A stretch of DNA of 64,000 nucleotides from the NCBI GenBank assembly GCA_965225915.1, contig OZ245326.1:1178001-1242000 (forward strand), read 5' to 3'. Both the position numbers and the translations under genes were made by a program. Positions 44,493 through 51,561 of this stretch are shown here, one piece after another; position 1 is the first letter of the stretch; every line of letters starts with the position of its first letter. The DNA comes from JAAXHH01 sp965225915 (GTDB lineage: Bacteria > JAAXHH01). The notes below the pieces were generated by a model. The model saw only the letters and a program-made list of their open reading frames with translations, was not told the origin of the DNA and made no database searches.

Positions 44493-45020
44493 ATGACATC
44501 AAACAGGTATGTCCACCAGTCTCCCACCGTTCATCCCACCGCGTTCGTGGCGGAGAGCGCCGACCTGATCGGAGCGGTTGACATCGGGAAGAACGCCAGC
44601 GTCTGGTACCAGGTGGTGATCCGGGCGGACGACGAGCCGGTTTGGATCGGTGAAGGGACCAACGTGCAGGACGGCAGCGTCATCCACATCGACGCCGGTA
44701 TGCCCGCCGTGCTGGGGAAGTGCGTGACGGTGGGGCACCGCGCCATCGTCCACGGCGCGGTGGTTGAAGATCACGCGCTGATCTCCATGGGCGCCGTGAT
44801 CCTCAGCGGCGCGCGTATCGGCAGGCACAGCATCATCGGCGCCGGCGCGCTGGTACTGGAGAACATGAACGTGCCGCCGGGTTCGCTTGTCCTGGGTGTT
44901 CCCGGACGCGTGGTACGTCCCGTCACGGACGACCAGATCGAACGCATACACCGGACCGCGGAGGGGTACGTCGAACGGCGCGGGATCTACCTGGAACGGC
45001 GGTCCCACGGTCCCCGGTGA
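44493..45020 (+). CDS. Gamma carbonic anhydrase/YrdA-PaaY family protein
   Basis: 175 residues forming a left-handed beta-helix of hexapeptide repeats (AVDIGKNASVWYQVVIRADD and following). Metal-site histidines are visible: HIDAG near 68 and VGHRAIVHGAVV near 81-86. Some members hydrate CO2; others are acyl-transferase-like or thioesterases. GGAAG lies upstream of ATG 44493. Last gene of the sugar-acid operon by position, 118 bases after the larA-like gene; it may be transcribed on its own. Confidence 0.88.
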   Translation: MTSNRYVHQSPTVHPTAFVAESADLIGAVDIGKNASVWYQVVIRADDEPVWIGEGTNVQDGSVIHIDAGMPAVLGKCVTVGHRAIVHGAVVEDHALISMGAVILSGARIGRHSIIGAGALVLENMNVPPGSLVLGVPGRVVRPVTDDQIERIHRTAEGYVERRGIYLERRSHGPR

Positions 45021-45123
45021 CCTTCTATTCCCGGCGTCCCGGACACCGTATCGAGGTTCAATATTCGCTTGACTTCTGCGTCCCCGCCCAATAGTTTTCG
45101 GTGCTCTGGTATGCTGGCCCTGA

Positions 45124-45197
45124 GCGCCTGTAGCTCAATTGGATAGAGCACCTGACTACGGATCAGGAGGTTGGGGGTTCGACTCCCTCCAGGCGTA
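45124..45197 (+). tRNA. tRNA-Arg (anticodon ACG)
   Basis: Acceptor GCGCCTG pairs with CAGGCGT, discriminator A. Anticodon stem CCTGA/TCAGG, loop CTACGGA, anticodon ACG. T arm GGGGG-TTCGACT-CCCTC. A34 of this tRNA must be deaminated to inosine to read CGU/CGC/CGA, and the gene for that enzyme, tadA, begins 21 bases downstream. TTGACT at 45069 is a possible -35 box, but no good -10 follows. Confidence 0.95.
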
Positions 45198-45218
45198 TTT
45201 TTCGTGAGACACGGTGCC

Positions 45219-45734
45219 ATGACGATATCCGACGGCGAACACGAACGGTGGCTGGCACTGGCGCTCGAAGAAGCCAGGGCCGCGGCGGCGTTCGGCGACG
45301 TACCCGTTGGGGCCGTGATCGTTCACGACGGGGCCGTGATTGGACGGGGACAGAACCGCGTGGAGCGATGGCGGGACCCTACTGCGCACGCCGAGATACT
45401 GGCGATCCGCGAAGCCTGCTCAGTTGCGGGTTACGAACGGCTGACCGGCGCCGTGCTCTACGTTACGCTGGAACCCTGCGCCATGTGCGCTGGTGCGATC
45501 GTGCAAGCCCGGTTGCGGAGCTTGGTGTACGGAGCGGTCGATCCCAAGACAGGTGCGTGTGGTTCCCTGCGAAACATCGTTCAGGATACCCGGTTGAATC
45601 ACCAGGTGCAGGTAACGGAAGGGGTACTGGCGAACGCCTGCTCCACCCTGCTCCGGGATTTCTTCAAGGCGAAACGGGTGGCGGGCAATCCAGGCATTGG
45701 ACCACGGTTACCGGAGAGGTGCGAGAGTGGTTGA
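45219..45734 (+). CDS. tadA: tRNA-specific adenosine deaminase
   Basis: Deaminates A34 to inosine in tRNA-Arg(ACG), normally its main or only bacterial substrate. 171 residues, as expected. Zinc-site motifs: TAHAEILAI near 56-59 (His ligand, catalytic Glu) and PCAMCAGA near 87-90 (two Cys). ATG 45219 is chosen; GTG 45204 would add five residues. The last eight codons and the TGA (45732-45734) lie inside the tRNA-Ser gene that begins at 45713, so RNase P cleavage of a shared transcript would remove the stop codon from this mRNA. Confidence 0.94.
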   Translation: MTISDGEHERWLALALEEARAAAAFGDVPVGAVIVHDGAVIGRGQNRVERWRDPTAHAEILAIREACSVAGYERLTGAVLYVTLEPCAMCAGAIVQARLRSLVYGAVDPKTGACGSLRNIVQDTRLNHQVQVTEGVLANACSTLLRDFFKAKRVAGNPGIGPRLPERCESG

Positions 45735-45797
45735 ATCGGACGGTCTCGAAAACCGTTGTGCCTCCGGGCACCGTGGGTTCGAATCCCACCCTCTCCG
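45713..45797 (+). tRNA. tRNA-Ser (anticodon CGA), overlapping the 3' end of tadA
   Basis: Acceptor GGAGAGG pairs with CCTCTCC, discriminator G as usual for tRNA-Ser. Anticodon stem ACGGT/ACCGT, loop CTCGAAA, anticodon CGA. A long variable arm (about TGTGCCTCCGGGCA) confirms class II. T arm GTGGG-TTCGAAT-CCCAC. Its first 22 bases are also tadA coding sequence. Its 5' 27 bases (one mismatch) and 3' 30 bases match tRNA-Ser(GGA) at 50.9 kb. Confidence 0.94.
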
Positions 45798-46025
45798 TTT
45801 GTTTACTCTCCATCAACAATCTGATTGACGACTCTCCTGATACTGCAATACCTGTAGTCCTGCTACCTCCATATTCACTATATCGATCTCCCGTTTGCTC
45901 AGGATTTTCCCCGGGCTAATCGTAAACCATCACTCTTCGCAGAAAACCGGTCGTGAAATCAACCGACAAGAATCGGTTTAAACTGTCGTGACAACGGAGA
46001 AGTCAATAAATCTGGAAAAGGCAGG

Positions 46026-47079
46026 CTAATTGGTACAAGACGATGAGAGTTCCTTTACAGCGATACCCCGGAACCAACCCTGAAATTCAGCGTCTGTAGG
46101 TACGCAGATCGAAGTTTCCTTTATCAGTAGATGACTGAGATTGAGCGTTGTTATCTCACGAGGTAACCTGCCTGACATATCCATATTCCATCTTATATCG
46201 AATTCCTTAAGGCTCGAAAGGTGGACTATGTCCGGCGGAACTGTTCCCGATAGACGATTGAGAGAAAGTCTCAGAGTATCCAGTTTATTCAGGCGCCAGA
46301 GTTCCATCGAGATGGTACCCGTCAGCAGGCATACCGAAAGATCCAAAAGGGTAAGGTTCTTAAGTTGTCCGATCGTCGAAGGAATAGGGCCCGCAAGGCG
46401 ATTCGTGCCCAGTAGCATCGCGGTAAGATTCGTGAGATTCCCTATTTCGTCAGGGATGTTGCCTTCCAAGTCGTTATCATCCAGCCTCAATAGCTCCAGG
46501 TTTATAAGTCGCCCGATTTCCGATGGAATCGTACCGGTCAGCATGTTTCCTTGAAGAAGCACCGACTGAAGATTGCCGAGTTGTCCGATTTCCAGTGGAA
46601 TGCTGCCTGACAAATCGTTGCTGTTTAGAGCTAGTTGCGAGAGACTTCGAAGAAGGCCAATCTCGGCTGGCACACTGCCCGACAGACTGTTCATCGGCAG
46701 GTAAAGTTTCGTCAATGAGGTGATTTCGCCGATTTCCGGTGGGATCTCGCCGCTCAGGTTGTTAGCGAAGAGGTTTATTTCTATCACTCGGTCTTGTTCA
46801 TCAGTGCTGACACCGTACCAGGCTTCTACCGGACTGTGACTCAACCAGTTGTTTCTATTCTGCCATTCATGTCCGTTGGTGGCGTTGTAGAATGCAATAA
46901 GTGCGTCACTGTCGGGATGTGGGATAATCACCCCACAGGTGTGCACATCGTTGTTTTCGATCGTACCAAGCCATTCCTGGAATTCGTCGTCATCTGAAAA
47001 GCACAAATGGGTACCGCTCAATAAAAGAGTATCGAGATCAAGATTTGTAAGCTCGAGAGGCAGCGGTCCTCCAAGGTGG
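46026..47079 (-). pseudogene. LRR surface protein, C-terminal part (cut from its N-terminal part by an IS256-family element)
   Basis: The frame is open from the IS end (about 47079) to TGA at 46026. It begins mid-repeat (GGPLPLELTNLDL), gives a first C-cap (THLCFSDDDEFQEWL, closing Cys), then a new N-cap (DALIAFYNATNGHEWQNRNNWLS..W.GV), about eight plant-type leucine-rich repeats of the pattern NxLxGxIPxEIGxLxxL, and a final C-cap (SICVPTDAEFQGWF...SSSC). No export signal or proper start is present, so it is not expressed alone. The parts to the right supply signal, Ig-like domains and the first LRR module. AT-richer than the backbone. Confidence 0.82.
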
Positions 47080-48408
47080 GTCTGTCACGGATTTTGTGTA
47101 ACTGACTGTTTCATGTGACGGGCACTCTGTCTTCGTACATGATGATGAACTGGTTGATTGCGGCTGTCCAGTGGACAAGGGGCCGGGTCCACCTTCGGGA
47201 CAGATTGAGCAGGGCCAGATAGAGCAGTTTCCTGGCCGCCTCGTCCGTGGGGAAAGCGCCTCTGGTCTTGATGATCTTGCGCAGTCCCCGGTTCATGGAT
47301 TCGATGGCATTCGTAGTGTAGATGACCTTCCTGATCTCCTGTGGGAAGGCGAAGAACGGGGTCAGATGGTCCCAGTGTCTGCGCCATAGCCGGCTGATCG
47401 TGGGATATTGCTTATCCCAGTGTTCGGCAAAGCGATAAAGCGCGGCCTCAGCCTGCTCCAAGGTAGCGGCCTGGTATATCGCCCGGAGATCCTTGGCCAC
47501 CTGCTTACGGTGTTTCCAGGAGACGTAGGTCAGGCTGTTACGCACCATGTGGACGATGCAGAGTTGCACCTGGGCCTTGGGATACACCGTCTCTATGGCC
47601 TGGGGGAAGCCGGAGAGGCCGTCGCAGCAGGCGATGAAGATATCAAGAACACCCCGGTTCTTCAGTTCGGTCAGTACGTGGAGCCAGAACTTTGCCCCTT
47701 CGTTCTGCTCGATCCAGAGCCCCAGGAGTTCCTTGTCGCCGCGCAGGTTAACGCCCAGGGCCAGGTAGACCGCCTTGTTCCGTATGGTGCCGCTGTCACG
47801 TATCTTGACGAACAGGGCATCCAGGAACAGGATCGGATAGACCTCATCCAGGGGCCGCGACTGCCAGGCCAGGACCTCGTCGGTTACGGTGTCGGTGATC
47901 CGCGAGACCAGTTCGGGCGAGATGGCCACTCCGTAGAGATCTTCGATATGGCCTTGGATGTCGCGGGTGCTCATGCCCCTTGCGTACATGGAGATGATCT
48001 TGTCGTCGAAGTCGGGCCAACGCGTCTGGTACTTGCGGATCAGCTTCGGATCGAAGCTGCCCTCGCGGTCCCGGGGGATCTCTACCGGCAGATCGCCCTT
48101 GTCGTCCTTGAGCGTCTTGGTGGTCTTGCCGTTGCGACTGTTGCCGCGGTTCCTGCCATCGGGGGCATGCTTCTCGTAGCCGAGATGATCGGTGAGCTCG
48201 GTTTCCAGGATCCGTTCGGCCATGCGCTTCTTCATGCGCTTGAGCAGGCCGTCTTCGCCGAACAGGTCCTCGGCGTCCACCCCGTCTTCCATGAGCTCAT
48301 CCAAAAGACGGTCGATCTTACTTGAGGGTTTTCTTTCTCTGGCCATAGCACTTCCTCCTTGTGAGCAAGATACAGGCTATTGCCAGTTACACAAAACTTG
48401 TTACAGAC
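47080..48408 (-). mobile_element. IS256-family insertion sequence inside the LRR gene
   Basis: 1,329 bases. Terminal inverted repeats of 25 bases at 47080-47104 and 48384-48408 agree at 21 positions, beginning GTCTGT and ending TTTTGTGTAACTG. It has one transposase gene in the same orientation as the LRR gene. The eight bases outside each end (CAAGGTGG and TCCCGTTA) do not match, so the usual 8-bp target duplication is missing, which points to a deletion or recombination after insertion. Confidence 0.88.
47111..48346 (-). CDS. IS256-family (mutator type) transposase
   Basis: 411 residues, full length. DDE catalytic residues: Asp in LFLDALFVKIRD near 173, Asp in FIACCDGLSGFPQAI near 240, and Glu in YTTNAIESMNRGLRK near 345. 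Other family features are HLGYEKH and RNGKTTKTL near the N terminus, and MYARGMSTRDIQGHI near 125. AAGGAGG lies just before the ATG. The intact frame suggests the element can still move. Confidence 0.94.
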   Translation of the reverse strand: MARERKPSSKIDRLLDELMEDGVDAEDLFGEDGLLKRMKKRMAERILETELTDHLGYEKHAPDGRNRGNSRNGKTTKTLKDDKGDLPVEIPRDREGSFDPKLIRKYQTRWPDFDDKIISMYARGMSTRDIQGHIEDLYGVAISPELVSRITDTVTDEVLAWQSRPLDEVYPILFLDALFVKIRDSGTIRNKAVYLALGVNLRGDKELLGLWIEQNEGAKFWLHVLTELKNRGVLDIFIACCDGLSGFPQAIETVYPKAQVQLCIVHMVRNSLTYVSWKHRKQVAKDLRAIYQAATLEQAEAALYRFAEHWDKQYPTISRLWRRHWDHLTPFFAFPQEIRKVIYTTNAIESMNRGLRKIIKTRGAFPTDEAARKLLYLALLNLSRRWTRPLVHWTAAINQFIIMYEDRVPVT

Positions 48409-49410
48409 TCCCGTTAATAGGTTGCTGGAGAGATTCAGTGTCTCCAAGTTGGTCAACTGTCCCAGCTCGGATGGTATTGCCCCTGACAACTGGTTGTCCA
48501 CAAGAGTGATTGAACTTACTCGACCATCCGCATCTGCCTCGACACCGTGCCAATCGCCAATGGGTACATCCGCGAGCCAATTCTCACTGTCAGCCCAGTT
48601 CTGTCCATTCAGCTCATTGTACATTACTAATAGAACACCACGGTCCGATATTATGCTTTCACACGAAGCAACCGATTGGCTGAAGGGTATTTCCTGCAGC
48701 CAGGCATAGTACTCAGCGTCCGAAGGTACACATAGCGAAGTGTTTTCAAGATCGAGTGAAACGAGACTTAGATTGAGAAACTCTCTGGGCAATGGTCCCG
48801 ACAGGGAGGAATTGTCTGCCAGATCAAGATAAAGGAGGTGTTCCAATTCTCCCAGTTCCGGTGGAAGAGAGCCTGACAACTGATTCTGTGAAAGGTACAA
48901 GTTTGAGAGATTTGACAGTTGCCCCAGTTCCGGTGGAATCATACCCGTCAACTGGTTGCCAGATAAGTAAACGCTCCCGAGCTTTGAAAGCTGGCCAAGC
49001 TCTGGCGGGATGGATCCTGTCAACGAGTTTTCACTCAGAATCAGTAATTCTAGTTTACTCAGGTGAGCAAATTCCGCTGGGATGTTGCCCGTCAACTGGT
49101 TATTGGACAGGATAAACCCTCCAAGATTGGCCAGCCCGCCCAACTCGGGAGGAATGGTACCAACCAGTTCATTATTCGATAGATTCAATCCTTCGAGACT
49201 GGATAGCCTAGCCAGTTCAGCAGGTATCTCACCGCTAAGGTTGTTCGCGTCAAGCCACAGGCTTGACACGTGGCCCCTCCTATCCGTAGACACTCTTTCC
49301 CACTCATCCAGTGGCTTATCGCTCAACCAATTCGAGGATCTGAGCCAGTTCGCCCCATTCGTTTTTTCATACAATGCGATTAAGACTTCCCTATCCGGGC
49401 TAGGTGCCAC
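48409..49410 (-). pseudogene. LRR surface protein, middle part ending at the IS256-family element
   Basis: The frame carries an N-cap (REVLIALYEKTNGANWLRSSNWLSDKPLDEW), about six plant-type LRRs (NNLSGEIPAELARLSSLEGLNLSNN and successors), a C-cap (TSLCVPSDAEYYAWL...ASC), then a second N-cap (LLVMYNELNGQNWADSENWLADVPIGDW) and the first repeat of a second module, cut at SNLLTG. Beyond that point the frame reads into the insertion sequence. The frame upstream of 49410 is displaced by one base from the Ig-like part (ATDSVVVTVVAPSPDRE is restored if one base is dropped near 49430). Confidence 0.82.
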
Positions 49411-49798
49411 AACAGTTACGACAACGCTTGTCAGTAGCGTCTCCGGAAGTCACCCTGATCCCTGCGGTGCCGTTCTGTGAGGCAGTCACCACGCCGGAAC
49501 TACTCACGGTCGCAACGATCGGATTATCGCTTGTCCAGTTCACCTCAGCGTCAGAGATCACTTTGTCGTTCATATCGTAAACCGTGGCATAAAACTGGAC
49601 CATGTCCCCAAGAACCGTAAGTGTTGTATCTGATGGTGTAATGGCAATTCGACTCGAAACCTGGGATACTACAACGTCTACATCCATGGAAATCCCCGCG
49701 GATCTTGCTGTAATCTGAGCATTCCCGTTCTTGACAGCAGTAACCAACCCCCGTGCGTTGACCGTCGCGATACCCGTGTCACTACTCGACCATGTCAC
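49400..49798 (-). pseudogene. Ig-like (BIG2) domains, second fragment of the same surface protein
   Basis: 132 codons. Contains the end of one bacterial Ig-like domain (TWSSSDTGIATVNARGLVTAVKNGNAQITARS) and a full next one (ITPSDTTLTVLGDMVQFYATV...VNWTSDNPIVATVSSSGVVTAS). The frame ends in a TAG about 40 bases after coding similarity shifts to another frame, which leads into the LRR part. BIG2 domains are common in adhesins and surface proteins. The start GTG overlaps the TGA of the preceding fragment; it is a frameshift junction rather than a real gene boundary. Confidence 0.8.
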
Positions 49799-50307
49799 AA
49801 CAGTGTTTCCACAGGCATCATTTTTGAATCCAGCACTTTGGCTGTCAACTGAACCGTTTCAGCAATTGCCGTAAGCAAGATCGGCGAAGGTTCAATGACG
49901 ATACTTGCCGCTGTCTGGGACACCGTAACTTCAATGCTGTTCATTGCACCACCTGATCGCGCCGTGATCCGGACTTTGCCGTTCTTGACGGCAGTTACCA
50001 GACCCTGGGCGTTGACCGTCGCGATACCCGAGTTCCTACTCGACCATGTCACCACTGCGTAATTTATAGACCGGTTATTTGCATCAAATACTCTGGCGGT
50101 CATTTGAACGGTCTGACCTAGAGCGGTTAGTGATGCAGTGGTAGGTGTGATCTCTACCCGGGACGGTACCGAAACCGGTGGTGGCTGCGGTGGTGGAGAT
50201 GGTGGTTGAGGCTTTGTAGGACTGTCCTTGACACAGTTGGCAACGATAAGTGCAAAAGCCAGCGCCAGGAACGGTATTGTGAATGGACGAAGAAGGTGAA
50301 TTGACAT
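49795..50307 (-). pseudogene. Signal peptide and first Ig-like (BIG2) domains of the broken surface protein
   Basis: ATG 50305-50307 begins a hydrophobic signal (about 8-24) with Cys25 in a non-canonical lipobox (VANC), followed by a Pro-rich linker. One complete BIG2 domain (ITPTTASLTALGQTVQMTARV...TWSSRNSGIATVNAQGLVTAVKNG) and the start of a second follow. The frame ends VETLL-stop, where one extra base near GGAAAC (about 49803-49808) would give ...TVVTWSSSDTG, the expected continuation. Whole unbroken protein: signal, three BIG2 domains, then three LRR modules, roughly 990 residues. Confidence 0.78.
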
Positions 50308-50554
50308 GCTAGCGATGAGATTACTGTTGTTTCTGATTATCATTTCTGTTAAATTATCCGATCTGACTCTGCGAAGAGTTTTTGATAGTTTTACTTGCTG
50401 TGGCTACATAAGATTTCATTTTAGTTGCAGAGGTTTTTCCTTGGCAAGGAAAAGTGAAGTTGGAGTAGTCGGGCAACTACCGTGTGAATCATGTATTCGG
50501 CACCTTTCTGCTATAAGTATGAAGTGATACAAACATGTTGGATCCCGTTAGAGA

Positions 50555-50869
50555 ATGAACAAACCCAATAGCAATCTGCATGGCTTTAGTGGGGCACTTT
50601 TGATTGTCGTAGACAATGCGCTTTGGGGAGCAAATATACTGACGTTGGGGCTAGCAACCCCGTTTGTGAGTCTGATCGCCTTTGTTTTTACTGGAGCAGG
50701 TGTTTTTTTAGTGCAGATGTTCATGGCAGAAGACAGTGCTGGTGTAGCCCTCGCGAAGGGTTTTGTTGTTGGTGTTATGGCTGGAGTGCCGACAGGTGTC
50801 GTTGGTACCATCGGAGGATTCTACATTCTGGGTAAGGCAGGCATAAGGGCCCTTCGTGGTAGGGCTTAA
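50555..50869 (+). CDS. Small integral membrane protein of unknown function
   Basis: 104 residues with two to three hydrophobic, Gly/Val/Ala-rich segments (about 15-55 and 68-92) and a basic tail (GKAGIRALRGRA). The internal DNALWGAN and MAGVPTGVVGTIGG resemble DUF4112-type two-helix proteins, but I am not sure of the family. A GAGA lies close before ATG 50555, a weak ribosome site. Codon use is AT-richer than the backbone. The 210 bases between it and the Ig-like gene hold nothing I can identify beyond a divergent promoter region. Confidence 0.6.
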   Translation: MNKPNSNLHGFSGALLIVVDNALWGANILTLGLATPFVSLIAFVFTGAGVFLVQMFMAEDSAGVALAKGFVVGVMAGVPTGVVGTIGGFYILGKAGIRALRGRA

Positions 50870-50918
50870 ACTTTACAGCTAATACCTCAGTCTGTAACAA
50901 TTCCAAAACTAAAACCTG

Positions 50919-51004
50919 GGAGAGGTGCGAGAGCGGTTGAATCGGCACGCCTGGAGAGCGTGTGTTCACCATGTGAACCGTGGGTTCGAATCCCACCCTC
51001 TCCG
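50919..51004 (+). tRNA. tRNA-Ser (anticodon GGA)
   Basis: Acceptor GGAGAGG/CCTCTCC, discriminator G. Anticodon stem CACGC/GCGTG, loop CTGGAGA, anticodon GGA. Long variable arm (about TGTTCACCATGTGAAC). T arm identical to that of the tRNA-Ser(CGA) at 45.7 kb; together they flank the 5-kb AT-richer island as direct repeats. Confidence 0.95.
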
Positions 51005-51080
51005 TTGAATACCGGGGGAACCCGGACCCGGAACGTAGAGGACGGCGGTCCTTTGGTCCTTTCGTTCCACAGGTGTTTTC

Positions 51081-51153
51081 GGGGCAGTAGCTCAGTTGGG
51101 AGAGCGCCAGAATCGCAATCTGGAGGTCGGCGGTTCGATTCCGCTCTGCTCCA
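51081..51153 (+). tRNA. tRNA-Ala (anticodon CGC)
   Basis: Acceptor GGGGCAG pairs with CTGCTCC (one G-U), discriminator A. Anticodon stem CCAGA/TCTGG, loop ATCGCAA, anticodon CGC. T arm GGCGG-TTCGATT-CCGCT. It lies 76 bases after tRNA-Ser(GGA) and 67 before the SRP RNA, perhaps one stable-RNA transcript. Confidence 0.92.
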
Positions 51154-51220
51154 CTCGGGAGGCCGGGAACGACATGAACCGGCGTAACTGGCATCTCGGA
51201 ATATAAGCTTGGAACGATTA

Positions 51221-51494
51221 CGGTCGTGCTAGATGGGGAGTTAGCGGTGCCCTGTAACCCGCAATCCGCTACAGCGGGGTCGAATTCCCATCCCGAGGAT
51301 CGCACTTGCGTCGCCGGTATGCGCTACAGCCGGTATTGAAAGTCAGGTCCTGCGCAACTTGAAAACGCCCAACCCCGTCAGGACCGGAAGGTAGCAGCGG
51401 TAAGCGCCTAACTCGTGTGCCGCAGGAGCGCCTGGCCGGAGCCGGCGGTACGGATGCCTCGATACGAGGAGATTCGAGGGTGGGTGCACGACCG
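51221..51494 (+). ncRNA. ffs: Signal recognition particle RNA, large bacterial type with Alu domain
   Basis: The Ffh-binding domain IV hallmark GTCAGGACCGGAAGGTAGCAGC is present near 51376-51400, with the conserved GGAA tetraloop and an adjacent CAGC. Upstream lies an Alu-domain sequence like the Bacillus scRNA (GGTGCCCTGTAACCCGCAAT, then GGTCCTGCGCAAC) and downstream GTGTGCCGCAGG. Outermost ends pair: CGGTCGTGC at 51221-51229 with GCACGACCG at 51486-51494. About 274 nucleotides, so it is the large form, not the 114-nt 4.5S form. dnaX follows, as in Bacillus. Confidence 0.92.
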
Positions 51495-51561
51495 CTTTAC
51501 CATTTCCGCCCCGTTCTACCTGCCTCGCGTCCCGTGTAACCCAGGCATGGAGGTTTGGGCA

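Noticed and set aside
45798..50918. A prophage or integrative element using the tRNA-Ser genes as attL and attR
   Set aside because: Both tRNA-Ser genes are complete with different anticodons and there is no integrase, excisionase or phage gene; only the looser island interpretation is kept.
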